A stretch of DNA of 64,000 nt from Parapedobacter tibetensis. GTDB taxonomy: Bacteria; Bacteroidota; Bacteroidia; Sphingobacteriales; Sphingobacteriaceae. The translations under genes were made by a program, and so were the position numbers. The notes under the pieces were generated by a model, which searched no databases, was not told the DNA's origin, and saw nothing but the letters and a program-made list of their open reading frames with translations. Location of the stretch: assembly GCF_024704835.1 (NCBI RefSeq), contig NZ_JAMXBE010000019.1:1-64000 (forward strand). The letters run 5' to 3'. Each line of letters begins with the position of its first letter. Within the stretch, counting starts at the first letter, position 1. Below are positions 27,423 to 36,177 of this stretch, in pieces.

Positions 27423-28283
27423 TTATGGCATGGGGGCTTCCGGTGAATCCAGCTGCAATACGGGCCAAACCCCAGGGGATGGGAAACTGACTCCTTTATT
27501 CTCGCCTCGCATCGCGTCCTGGCCAAAATAATACAACGGCCATCCTTTATAGGTAAGCTGCATCCGCCCGTGCACCATGATCTCTGCAAAATCTTCGCGA
27601 TTGGCGACACTCGCTACCGCTTTGATTTCCGATTCATAGATGGGCCATACGCCATTGTTACTGAAATCTGCGTTTGTGAAGTTGTTGGTATCATACCTAT
27701 CGTTGACAAAACCATACAATGTCCGGCCATACGCGTCCACCAGGTATTTCGTCTGTCCCTCTCCGGGAGTCAGGTCGGCCGTATAGGATGTCCCATCTGC
27801 ACCTACCAATTGATTCTGCACCAGCAATACGGAATAATCAGGTTTTGCCACAAACCAATTGCCTCCTACCCCATCTCCATTTACCTCACCGGCGGCTTCG
27901 TCACTGGCAAAGTAATAAAGTGGCCAACCCTTGTACGTGGTTTGCATGGAGCCATCCGCGCGGATATGGACTCCAATATCGGAGGCATCGATTTCCGCAT
28001 TAATCCCAGCGTCACTGCTGTAATAGACAGGCCATGCTGATTCGCAGTTCCCCGTACATGCTGAATTCCCATCGGCATCGCGTGCAAAAAAATAAAGTGC
28101 ATGGCCAACGCTATCGGTCAGCACTTGACCATATGTAGCATGAGCTCGCACTTGGATGCCTTTTTCTGGCATTTCTGGTTCAGCTGGATCAGAGTCGTTA
28201 CAGCCGTGCAAGGCAACAATAGCCGCAATAGCCATCAAGAATCTGCTTCTTTTTACGTGATTAGTCATCATAGTCATTTTCAA
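27423..28283 (-). CDS. Secreted-repeat lipoprotein (PF03640-like)
   Basis: 286 residues; signal peptide with lipobox LHGC at 25-28. Two or more copies of a repeat are visible, with the pattern YGQVLTDSVGHALYFFARD, CTGNCESAWPVYYS and TYKGWPLYYFASDE, repeated later as TKYLVDAYGRTLYGFVNDR and LTYKGWPLYYFGQD. This is the 'secreted repeat of unknown function' family (COG4315-like). First gene of the envelope redox cluster. A CxxxC pair occurs in the first repeat (CTGNC). Confidence 0.85.
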   Translation of the reverse strand: MKMTMMTNHVKRSRFLMAIAAIVALHGCNDSDPAEPEMPEKGIQVRAHATYGQVLTDSVGHALYFFARDADGNSACTGNCESAWPVYYSSDAGINAEIDASDIGVHIRADGSMQTTYKGWPLYYFASDEAAGEVNGDGVGGNWFVAKPDYSVLLVQNQLVGADGTSYTADLTPGEGQTKYLVDAYGRTLYGFVNDRYDTNNFTNADFSNNGVWPIYESEIKAVASVANREDFAEIMVHGRMQLTYKGWPLYYFGQDAMRGENKGVSFPSPGVWPVLQLDSPEAPMP

Positions 28284-28558
28284 TTGTAGTGGTTAATATT
28301 AAATGATTCATTATATTTGGGGTACGATAACCAACTGGAAAAGGTTGCCAACTATAAAAAATAAATTAGTAACTCGCTTAAATCCGGCTATTTATGTTTT
28401 TGCAATTAAAGCAATTTGCATGCGATAGGTTGTAGGTAGGATGGAACACTTGCTTACGATACTGTAAGACTTTTCGAATGGATTCTTTAAAAAATTATTG
28501 TCTTCAAGCAACCTTTTGCATACATCAAACGTAGTGTAGGTATAATAAAGAAAAACGC

Positions 28559-29152
28559 TTGCCGACAACTCATGAAGAACTAATACAAAAGTATATTGCA
28601 GGTTGCCTAAGTCACGATAAGGAAAGCCAATATGCTTTGTTTAAGCATTTCCATAGTTATGCTATGGGGATATGTAGGCGTTATGCCCGCAACTCAGATG
28701 AAGCGTCTGATATTTTGAGCGAGAGTTTTTTAAAGGTATTCAACCATATTACTAAATACGATACCACAAAACCTTTCAAATCGTGGATAAGTAAAATCAT
28801 TACCAATACCGCCATCGATTATTATAGGGCAAGTCTTAGGTTTTCGCCTCAAGAATATGTTGAAAACCATGAAGACAAGGGTAATGAGGCCGACATATAT
28901 AGTAAATTGGCCTACGATGATTTGCTGGTCTTAGTCAGGGAACTAAGTCCAGCCTATCAAACCGTGTTTAACCTGTATGCTATAGATGGCTATAACCATC
29001 ATGAAATAGCAGATCTATTGGGAATTACCGTCGGCACGTCCAAGGCAAATCTCCATAAGGCACGGAAAAAACTACAGGAGCGGTTGCAGGAATACGTTAG
29101 GACAACGGCAACTCAAGTAAATAAAGGACAGGAAGATGTTTCAAAAAGATAA
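28559..29152 (+). CDS. ECF-type RNA polymerase sigma factor
   Basis: 197 residues. Region 2 includes SDEASDILSESFLKVFNHI and KPFKSWISKIITNTAIDYYR; region 4 includes LSPAYQTVFNLYAIDGYNHHEIADLLGITVGTSK. The start is a TTG at 28559 with no good SD; no upstream ATG is available and the second in-frame Met is inside region 2. The next gene, 9 bp downstream, encodes a membrane protein that probably acts as its partner or anti-sigma. Confidence 0.9.
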   Translation: MPTTHEELIQKYIAGCLSHDKESQYALFKHFHSYAMGICRRYARNSDEASDILSESFLKVFNHITKYDTTKPFKSWISKIITNTAIDYYRASLRFSPQEYVENHEDKGNEADIYSKLAYDDLLVLVRELSPAYQTVFNLYAIDGYNHHEIADLLGITVGTSKANLHKARKKLQERLQEYVRTTATQVNKGQEDVSKR

Positions 29153-29161
29153 TGGAAGATA

Positions 29162-30325
29162 ATGCGAGATAAGCATCCCATAGATGACCTTTTCAAAAAG
29201 GGGCTCAGCGATCCAAATATTCCTTTCGATGCAAAGGATTGGAAAGCGCTTGAAAAGAAATTGGCGCCACCGAAGAACCGCAATATAGCCAAACTTCTCT
29301 GGATTGGCGGTGCGGTCGCAGCCTCGTTGGTCATTGGCATGATATGGCTATTCTATGATGGCAGGGAATCTGTCACCACTACGAACAACACGGTCAGTAA
29401 CGAATCGCCCATAACCAAACAAACTGAACAAGCGGATGAAAAATCCGATGATAAAACAGATGACACCCCAGATTCGCCTACGATAGCCCAACAACGTGTA
29501 CCTACGAATGATATTCTTGATCTTGCACATGAAAATCGCTTCGGCGATCTAAGGACGAGCAAGCTTTTGCCTGTAGGTCGGTTATTCTTGCCCAATGGTT
29601 CATATACCGGTAAACTCCATGATGGTAAGGGAGTTGTTCAGCATACAGGCATTGCAGCCTTACCAGCAACCGTTCTCCGATCTGAGGCCGTGGTATCCGA
29701 TGTACCAGCCAGCCCCAAACATACGGGTTGGAGCTTAAGCATTATGGCTGCACCTGACGTATCGGGCATGAGCCCAGTGAGTGGCAAACTCAGTGGTAAC
29801 ATCGGCATCACAGCAGCATACCAGCTTAGCAACCGCATCGGCATTAGCGGTGGGATTTTATATGCAAAAAAACGTTACCAGGCCGATTTCGATTCCTACA
29901 GGCCTGATGGGGGCTGGCCAGCCTATACGTATAGGCCAGATTTAGTAGATGCCGATTGCCGTGTATTGGATATCCCGATAAACATGACTTATACCCTGAA
30001 ACGGCATGGTAATGCCACCTGGTTTTTATCAGGGGGGGTCTCTAGTTACATCATGCTCAATGAAACATACGATTTTATATCCTCAGGGAATGGCTATCCT
30101 TATTCCCGACGGTATGAAGTCAATAACGAAAATCAGCATATCTTCGGAATAGCCAACATTGCGGTTGGCTACCAACATAAATTCACCAACGCACTTGGCA
30201 TCACTGTCCAGCCTTTTGTGAAGGTGCCTCTAAACAACATCGGCCAAGGCAACATTAAGTTGTACTCTACCGGTGTATCCATATCAGCGGATATTGACCT
30301 CACCCGCCGACGTACCAATCGTTGA
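29162..30325 (+). CDS. Membrane-spanning partner of the ECF sigma, with barrel-like C-terminus
   Basis: 387 residues: cytoplasmic N-terminus (1-42, with DDLFKKGLSDPNIPFDAKDW), one membrane helix (43-65), an Asp/Glu/Thr/Lys-rich linker (70-105), and a C-terminal half resembling an outer-membrane beta-barrel domain (GISGGILYAKKRYQ..., ending near SADIDLTRRR). The N-terminal layout fits an anti-sigma-like protein as commonly coupled to this ECF group in Bacteroidota. The combination of inner-membrane helix and barrel-like domain is recurrent in these gene pairs, but its topology is unresolved. No peptide motif identifies a signal. Confidence 0.7.
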   Translation: MRDKHPIDDLFKKGLSDPNIPFDAKDWKALEKKLAPPKNRNIAKLLWIGGAVAASLVIGMIWLFYDGRESVTTTNNTVSNESPITKQTEQADEKSDDKTDDTPDSPTIAQQRVPTNDILDLAHENRFGDLRTSKLLPVGRLFLPNGSYTGKLHDGKGVVQHTGIAALPATVLRSEAVVSDVPASPKHTGWSLSIMAAPDVSGMSPVSGKLSGNIGITAAYQLSNRIGISGGILYAKKRYQADFDSYRPDGGWPAYTYRPDLVDADCRVLDIPINMTYTLKRHGNATWFLSGGVSSYIMLNETYDFISSGNGYPYSRRYEVNNENQHIFGIANIAVGYQHKFTNALGITVQPFVKVPLNNIGQGNIKLYSTGVSISADIDLTRRRTNR

Positions 30326-30329
30326 ACCG

Positions 30330-30449
30330 CTACTTCTTATTCTTTACATATTTTTCCAGCCATTGGTCCATTTCCCATAGGGTATGCAAGATGGATTCCT
30401 TGGCACGGTAACCGTGTAATTCTTTGGGAAGGAAAGGGTGATGAATGTA
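30330..30449 (-). pseudogene. Remnant C-terminus of an S9 prolyl-oligopeptidase-family peptidase
   Basis: Translating the minus strand gives a 39-codon open stretch ending in TAG at 30330. It reads LPKELHGYRAKESILHTL and then WEMDQWLEKYVKNKK. This matches the tail of S9-family peptidases, where the catalytic His lies in HGYRA/HGFRA. The stretch has no start and is closed by an in-frame stop at 30450-30452; no further S9 sequence was noticed on the right. It looks like the 3' scar of a deleted gene. Confidence 0.6.
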
Positions 30450-30571
30450 TCAAATATGCATCTTTTTACATGAAAATAAAACCGGGTAACCATCAAGTTA
30501 CTTTACGCCATCCAAGCGACTTAACTTACCCCAGCAAATGCCTACCTTTACGGCTGGATCCCATTTGAGGT

Positions 30572-31783
30572 ATGCGAAAACCAAGACAATCTGCCCTGGC
30601 GTTTATTTTTATCACGGTCATTATCGATGTCATCGGATTGGGCATTATTATCCCCGTAATGCCAACACTGATCCAGCAATTGATAGGAGGTACACTTAGT
30701 GAGGCATCTAAATATGGCGGGTGGTTGATGTTTGCTTACGCGTCTACCCAATTCTTTTTTGCTTCGGTATTGGGCAATTTGAGTGACCGTTTTGGCCGGA
30801 GACCGGTACTGCTGTTTTCCCTGCTGGGTTTTTGTATCAACTATTTGTTGATGGGGCTGGCTCCATCAATCTTATGGTTATTTATAGGGAGATTGGTAGC
30901 CGGTGTAACCGGGGCTAGCCACACGGTAGCCGCAGCCTATATTGCCGATGTGAGCACACCTGATAAAAGGGCACAGAATTTCGGTTTATTGGGCGCAGCT
31001 TTTGGCATTGGGTTTATCATCGGGCCGGTACTGGGTGGGTTGTTGGGGCATTATGGACCACGCATCCCCTTTTTCGCAGCTGCCGCACTCAGTTTTATCA
31101 ATTTTGCTTACGGCTATTTCATTGTGCCCGAATCCCTCACCAAGGAAAACCGAAGAGCATTCAGCTGGCGTAAGGCTAATCCTGTTGGATCCTTCAAACA
31201 TATCCGGCGCTTCCCAGAAATCGGTACGTTGGTCATATGCATTGCCTTGGTTAATATCGCTGCACACGCTGTGCAAAGCACCTGGGCTTATTACACCATG
31301 GAACGCTATGGATGGAACGAACGGATGGTGGGCATTTCTTTAGGCTTCGTAGGCATATTGCTGGCTGTGGTACAGGCAGGTCTGCTACGCATCATCATCC
31401 CCAAAATCGGGGCCGAACGTAGCGTAATCATTGGGCTGAGCCTGTACACCATGTCGCTACCGCTCATGGCTTTTGCTTCCGAATCATGGGTGTTGTATGC
31501 AGCATGCGTACCTTATGTGTTGGCGGGCATAGCGGGCCCGGCCATACAGGGCATTATCTCCAACCGTGTGCCACATACCGAACAGGGGCAGATACAGGGT
31601 GGGCTCACTGGAGTCATCAGCCTTACGGCCGTGATAGGCCCACCGCTTATGACTTGGTTATTTGCCTATTTCACTAGAAAAGATACGGTCATCTATTTAC
31701 CCGGCGCTCCGTTTATTTTGGGAGCAGTGCTTACGGGAGTTAGCGTCATATTGGCCATCAAGCACTTCATGAGGCGCGGATGA
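30572..31783 (+). CDS. MFS transporter, TetA-like
   Basis: 403 residues with about 12 membrane helices. The N-terminal IIDVIGLGIIIPVMPTLI, the loop 2-3 motif GNLSDRFGRRPVLL and the motif GIGFIIGPVLGG place it in the TCR/Tet (DHA1) drug:H+ antiporter group. Many Bacteroidota carry housekeeping members, so resistance should not be assumed. Stands alone on the plus strand after the peptidase remnant; converges with ispF 24 bp away. Confidence 0.9.
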   Translation: MRKPRQSALAFIFITVIIDVIGLGIIIPVMPTLIQQLIGGTLSEASKYGGWLMFAYASTQFFFASVLGNLSDRFGRRPVLLFSLLGFCINYLLMGLAPSILWLFIGRLVAGVTGASHTVAAAYIADVSTPDKRAQNFGLLGAAFGIGFIIGPVLGGLLGHYGPRIPFFAAAALSFINFAYGYFIVPESLTKENRRAFSWRKANPVGSFKHIRRFPEIGTLVICIALVNIAAHAVQSTWAYYTMERYGWNERMVGISLGFVGILLAVVQAGLLRIIIPKIGAERSVIIGLSLYTMSLPLMAFASESWVLYAACVPYVLAGIAGPAIQGIISNRVPHTEQGQIQGGLTGVISLTAVIGPPLMTWLFAYFTRKDTVIYLPGAPFILGAVLTGVSVILAIKHFMRRG

Positions 31784-31806
31784 TAAGGTGATAAAAGTTC
31801 GGTGAT

Positions 31807-32283
31807 TCATTTACTAATCAAACAAACGGCGTAAGCGACCACGCCCTCTTGTCTGCCAATAAATCCCATGGTCTCATTTGTGGTAGCCTTAATCGAAACA
31901 TCTTCTTCATCAATACCTGCCGCTGTTGCGATGTGTCTTTTCATTTCGGGGACATAGGGTTTTATTTTGGGGGCTTCAAGGCATAGCATCGCATCGATAT
32001 TGCCCAACGTCCATCCACCTTCATCCAATAACTTTATGCATTCTTGCAATAAGATAAGGCTACTCACCCCTTTCCAACGCTCGTCCGTATTGGGGAAATG
32101 GTGGCCGATGTCCGCTAAATTGGCTGCACCCAGTATGGCATCGCATATGGCATGCACCAATACATCCGCATCGGAATGCCCAAAAGCACCGGAATGGTGG
32201 TCTAGCTGCACGCCACCCAATACAAAAGGGTGACCATCTTTGAGCTGATGTACATCAAAACCAAACCCCACTTTTATCTTCAT
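31807..32283 (-). CDS. ispF: 2-C-methyl-D-erythritol 2,4-cyclodiphosphate synthase
   Basis: 158-residue cytosolic enzyme of the MEP isoprenoid pathway. It converts CDP-ME 2-phosphate to MEcPP with release of CMP. The metal site is visible: GFDVHQL with D10 and H12, and the second His in DADVLVHAICDAILGA. Normal length. It lies downstream of a TTATTCG repeat run and stands alone on the minus strand. Confidence 0.97.
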   Translation of the reverse strand: MKIKVGFGFDVHQLKDGHPFVLGGVQLDHHSGAFGHSDADVLVHAICDAILGAANLADIGHHFPNTDERWKGVSSLILLQECIKLLDEGGWTLGNIDAMLCLEAPKIKPYVPEMKRHIATAAGIDEEDVSIKATTNETMGFIGRQEGVVAYAVCLISK

Positions 32284-32289
32284 CGTGAT

Positions 32290-32420
32290 TTTGTTTATTC
32301 GTTTATTTGCTTATTCGTTTATGCGCTTATTTGCTAATTCGCTTATTTGCCTATTCGTTTATTCGCTCATTGTCAACTCAGCGAACGGCGAATCCGCAAA
32401 AAGCGAACTGGCGAATAAAC
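32290..32420. repeat. TTATTCG-type repeat run with inverted end
   Basis: About ten imperfect heptamers of TTATTCG/TTATTTG lie upstream of the ispF ATG. GTTTATTCGC at 32357-32366 is matched by its exact complement at 32411-32420, so the end of the run can fold back. The same unit type occurs at 20317-20380 upstream of the PBP start. Confidence 0.75.
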
Positions 32421-32512
32421 AACCAAACATAGGCAAATGCCCGCATAATCTCAAATGGTATAATATTTGAGCATACTGTATCATTCAATTTTTATTGAAA
32501 AGCTATTTTAAG

Positions 32513-32544
32513 TTGCAATTAACTGTAATATTTTATTAATTTTG
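32513..32544 (+). promoter_or_regulatory. Promoter of gldJ
   Basis: TTG at 32513-32515, 21-bp spacer, TAATTTTG at 32537-32544: a full match to the Bacteroidota consensus. The ATG follows 28 bp after the -7 element. Confidence 0.65.
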
Positions 32545-32572
32545 ATACTTAGAAGTTGTCTAACTATACCAG

Positions 32573-34132
32573 ATGAACATTACAAGAACTTATTTAATTC
32601 ATTTTCTATTGTTACTTTTTTGCGGAACGCTTTTGAGCGCCTGCAAAAACCAGAGCGGTGTATCGCCGAAGACAGGCGTTGCATATAACGATCCCTATAA
32701 TGGGGGGCTCCAAATCAACAGGAAAGTGAAGGAGGGCCCGGGACCAGGGTTGGTGGTCATTGAGGGTGGCACATTCGTGATGGGCGGTAGCCTTAACGAA
32801 GATATCACCTATGCCCATGACAATCTCAAACGCCGGGTAACGGTGGCATCGTTTTATATGGATGAGACTGAGGTGTCCAACGCCGATTGGCTGGAATACC
32901 TCCATTGGCTCAACCAAAATTTCCCTGACGACAAGGAACTTTACTACAATGCCATTCCGGACACCTTGGCATGGCGCCACCCGCTCTCATACAATGAACC
33001 CTATGTAGATCTCTACCTACGGCACCCAGCATACCAGGATTACCCTGTGGTTGGCATCACATGGGAACAAGCCAACGACTATTGCGTATGGCGCACAGAC
33101 CGCGTGAATGAACATATCCTCCGTCAAAAGGGAGCATTGGTCGATTATAAAACACTTGCCGAATCGCAAGCACGCCCTGGTGAGCCATTCAATACCGACA
33201 TTTACCTCAACGGGCAGTATAAGGGCGAAGGCATTGACGGCGAACAGATGCCGAAGGATAATACACCGGGTGCGGAAGATGGCGCACGTAGGACAGTAAG
33301 GATGGAAGATGGTGTGCTTAAGCAACCTTATCGTCTCCCTACAGAAGCTGAGTGGGAATATGCCGCTTTGGGGTTAGTGGGAAATACTGAATACGGCAAC
33401 GTCGAAGGCAGCAAGGTCTATCCATGGAATGGATTGGGAGTTCGCTCGCCGAAAAGGCGTACCCAGGGATTGATGATGGCTAATTTCAAGATTACGGGAG
33501 GCGACAACATGGGCGTAGCAGGCTATCTCAATGATGGGGGCGATATCACTGTATCCGTTACCAACTACCTTCCCAATGATTATGGATTATACAACATGGC
33601 CGGCAACGTCAATGAGTGGGTAAGTGACGTCTATCGTCAACTATCGTATGAGGATTTTGAAGATTTCAATCCTTTCCGAGGCAACGTATATATGGACAAA
33701 CAATATGAAGATGCCGAGAAAGGCATCATTGCTAAAGATAAATACGGCCGTCCCATAAAAGTGCCTGCCACAGCCCCTCGCAAGCAGACCTGGGAAGAAC
33801 TGCAGGCCGCCACCAATGATTCCGAACAGACGGATTTCCAACACGATGTGCGGGGATTTGCCGATGAACCGAATGATGAACTTTATGGTGTAACCACTTT
33901 GGTCAATAACAAATCAAGGGTATACAAAGGTGGTTCATGGAATGACCGTGCTTACTGGCTCAATCCGGCCACACGACGTTATCTGCAACAAGATGAATCG
34001 AATGCCATGATAGGGTTTCGATGCGCGATGACATTGGTGGGCTCGCCTGAAGTAAATACGAGCGTGAAGCCCAGTTTCCCGGCAAATCGCTCCAAAGCAC
34101 AAGGAGGCAAAAAAATATTGGGGATCTTCTAA
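32573..34132 (+). CDS. gldJ: Gliding motility / T9SS lipoprotein GldJ
   Basis: 519-residue lipoprotein (lipobox LSAC at 21-24) with a formylglycine-generating-enzyme-like fold. Markers are IEGGTFVMGGS, ETEVSNADWLEYL, YRLPTEAEWEYAA, YNMAGNVNEWV and the C-terminal YKGGSWNDRAYWLNPATRRY. In gliding Bacteroidota, GldJ-type proteins of this fold are structural parts of the motility and type IX secretion machinery, not sulfatase activators. GldK is the close alternative; the inserted segments after residues 190 and 365 favour GldJ. No other T9SS gene is adjacent. Confidence 0.85.
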   Translation: MNITRTYLIHFLLLLFCGTLLSACKNQSGVSPKTGVAYNDPYNGGLQINRKVKEGPGPGLVVIEGGTFVMGGSLNEDITYAHDNLKRRVTVASFYMDETEVSNADWLEYLHWLNQNFPDDKELYYNAIPDTLAWRHPLSYNEPYVDLYLRHPAYQDYPVVGITWEQANDYCVWRTDRVNEHILRQKGALVDYKTLAESQARPGEPFNTDIYLNGQYKGEGIDGEQMPKDNTPGAEDGARRTVRMEDGVLKQPYRLPTEAEWEYAALGLVGNTEYGNVEGSKVYPWNGLGVRSPKRRTQGLMMANFKITGGDNMGVAGYLNDGGDITVSVTNYLPNDYGLYNMAGNVNEWVSDVYRQLSYEDFEDFNPFRGNVYMDKQYEDAEKGIIAKDKYGRPIKVPATAPRKQTWEELQAATNDSEQTDFQHDVRGFADEPNDELYGVTTLVNNKSRVYKGGSWNDRAYWLNPATRRYLQQDESNAMIGFRCAMTLVGSPEVNTSVKPSFPANRSKAQGGKKILGIF

Positions 34133-34167
34133 CACATCCGATAACAAAGAAACAAACGCGCCCCCAA

Positions 34168-36003
34168 CTACTCCACTGTCACAGACTTGGCGAGGTTACG
34201 GGGTTGGTCTACATTGCATCCACGCAGAAGCGCGGTATGGTACGACAACAATTGTAACGGTACAGTGGCTAACAGCGGAAGGAGCGCCTCTTCGGCATCC
34301 GGAATTTCAATGACATAATCCGCCAATTCTCTCACGGCAGTATCCCCTTCAGTTACGATGGCGATGACCCGTCCCTTTCGGGCTTTCACTTCCTGTATGT
34401 TGCTGATAACCTTTTCATATGAAGAGTTTTTGGTAGCTATCACTACTACGGGCATTTCCTTATCAATCAAGGCGATGGGTCCGTGTTTCATTTCGGCAGC
34501 AGGATACCCCTCAGCATGGATGTAGGATATTTCCTTGAGCTTCAAGGCCCCTTCCAATGCCACAGGGAAACCGATACCTCTTCCTAAGAAGATGGCATTT
34601 GTAGAATCCTTGATTTCGGAGGCAATATATTGGGTAGCCTCATCACATTTCAAAGCCCTTTCGACTAATAAAGGTGCATCTTCAAGGGCGGTGAGCAGTT
34701 CTACCAGCTTGCTTTGGGGCAACGTGCCTCGCAGTTGTGCGGTATATAAGGCAATTAAGGTGAGTACCGTCACTTGGGCAGTAAAGGCCTTGGTGGAAGC
34801 CACCCCAATTTCTGGCCCCGCATGGGTATAAACCCCACCGTGTGTCAACCTCGGTATGGAGGAACCTACCACATTACATATCCCCAATATGGTAGCCCCA
34901 CGTTCCTTCGCCAACTCCACGGCGGCCATGGTATCGGCCGTTTCGCCCGATTGTGAAATGGCAATGACGATATCTTTTTCCGTAATAATCGGGTTTCGGT
35001 ACCTGAATTCGGAAGCATATTCTACCCCTACGGGTACACGTGCATATTCCTCGATAAGATATTCACCCACTAGACCTGCATGCCATGAGGTGCCGCAAGC
35101 CACGATAATAATCCGGTCGGCATTGCGAAGTTTCTCTGCATATTCTTTAATTCCGCCCAATTGCACTTTGCCTTCCTGCGGATAAATCCGCCCCCGCATG
35201 CAATCACGGATGGAGCGGGGCTGTTCATGGATCTCCTTAAGCATGAAGTGCTCATATCCTGCTTTTTCAAGCATCTCTAAATGCATTTCCAATTTTTGGA
35301 TATAGGGCGTCTGCACTTCGTTATCGATGTTTTTCAGGAGCAATGCATCATCACTAATAAAGGCGATTTCCTGATCTTTGAGGTAAACCACATTACGTGT
35401 ATATTCAATAATCGGGGAAGCGTCTGATGCGATAAAATATTCCTTTTCACCTATCCCTATAACCATTGGGCTACCTTTTCGTGCTGCAACCAATTGGTTC
35501 GGATGTTCTCGGTCGGCAATCACGATGGCATATGCACCGACCACTTGGGTGAGCGCAATTCGGACAGCTTCCAGCAAATCCGTGTTTTCCGCTTCCATGA
35601 TATCTGCAATCAGATGGATCAGCACTTCCGTATCGGTATCGCTCTTAAACGTATGCCCTCTGCTCGCCAATTCTTCCTTCAAGGTGGCATAATTTTCTAT
35701 AATGCCGTTATGCACGATCGCTAAGCGTTCGTCTTCCGAAAAATGCGGGTGCGCATTGCGGTCGGATGGTTCCCCGTGTGTAGCCCACCGGGTATGGCCG
35801 ATCCCTACCCTTCCGCGCAAATCCTTGCCTTCGGCAAAGGCTTCCAAATCGGTTACCTTTCCGGCTTTTTTATAACTATTAATTCCTTGGGCGACAAGTG
35901 CGATGCCGGCGCTATCATACCCACGGTATTCGAGGCGTTTCAATCCTTTTACAATGATGGGCCATGCTTCTTTTTGGCCAATATATCCTACTATTCCACA
36001 CAT
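34168..36003 (-). CDS. glmS: Glutamine-fructose-6-phosphate aminotransferase (isomerizing)
   Basis: 611 residues, the usual length. The class II amidotransferase domain starts at Cys2 (MCGIVGYIG), with RWATHG and the following blocks. Two SIS domains hold SQSGETADT and the C-terminal PRNLAKSVTVE. It makes glucosamine-6-phosphate for wall and LPS synthesis. A consensus -7 element lies about 90 bp upstream. No glmS ribozyme is apparent. Confidence 0.98.
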   Translation of the reverse strand: MCGIVGYIGQKEAWPIIVKGLKRLEYRGYDSAGIALVAQGINSYKKAGKVTDLEAFAEGKDLRGRVGIGHTRWATHGEPSDRNAHPHFSEDERLAIVHNGIIENYATLKEELASRGHTFKSDTDTEVLIHLIADIMEAENTDLLEAVRIALTQVVGAYAIVIADREHPNQLVAARKGSPMVIGIGEKEYFIASDASPIIEYTRNVVYLKDQEIAFISDDALLLKNIDNEVQTPYIQKLEMHLEMLEKAGYEHFMLKEIHEQPRSIRDCMRGRIYPQEGKVQLGGIKEYAEKLRNADRIIIVACGTSWHAGLVGEYLIEEYARVPVGVEYASEFRYRNPIITEKDIVIAISQSGETADTMAAVELAKERGATILGICNVVGSSIPRLTHGGVYTHAGPEIGVASTKAFTAQVTVLTLIALYTAQLRGTLPQSKLVELLTALEDAPLLVERALKCDEATQYIASEIKDSTNAIFLGRGIGFPVALEGALKLKEISYIHAEGYPAAEMKHGPIALIDKEMPVVVIATKNSSYEKVISNIQEVKARKGRVIAIVTEGDTAVRELADYVIEIPDAEEALLPLLATVPLQLLSYHTALLRGCNVDQPRNLAKSVTVE

Positions 36004-36093
36004 AGTTCAAATTTGTTTTTTTATTTCCTCATGCTTATAGACCGCAATGATGGATTCCGGTTAAGTTTCTTTGTAATTCAGCAATTATTTTGC

Positions 36094-36101
36094 CAAAGCT
36101 A
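36094..36101 (-). promoter_or_regulatory. -7 element for glmS
   Basis: Minus-strand TAGCTTTG matches TAnnTTTG. It lies about 90 bp upstream of the glmS ATG and just downstream (in transcript sense) of the DUF4270 terminator, so glmS is transcribed independently. Confidence 0.55.
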
Positions 36102-36116
36102 CAACAATTTACAAAA

Positions 36117-36147
36117 AAAAAGCATCCACCTACCGGCGGATGCTTTT
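36117..36147 (-). terminator. Rho-independent terminator after the DUF4270 gene
   Basis: Stem AAAAGCATCC / GGATGCTTTT with a short inner CC/GG extension. On the minus strand it is followed by a run of T. It closes the transcript ending with the DUF4270 gene at 36178. Confidence 0.9.
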
Positions 36148-36177
36148 CCATGTACCTAATATATTTCCATCCGTATA

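Noticed and set aside
30572-31783. Tetracycline resistance gene
   Set aside because: Only family-level TetA-like motifs are visible; the sequence gives no basis for a resistance claim.
32285-32470. 61-codon hydrophobic ORF (FIRLFAYSFMRLF-like)
   Set aside because: Low-complexity product of the TTATTCG repeat run.
36004-36120. glmS ribozyme-like riboswitch upstream of glmS
   Set aside because: The leader is short and lacks the conserved ribozyme core; a standard promoter explains expression.
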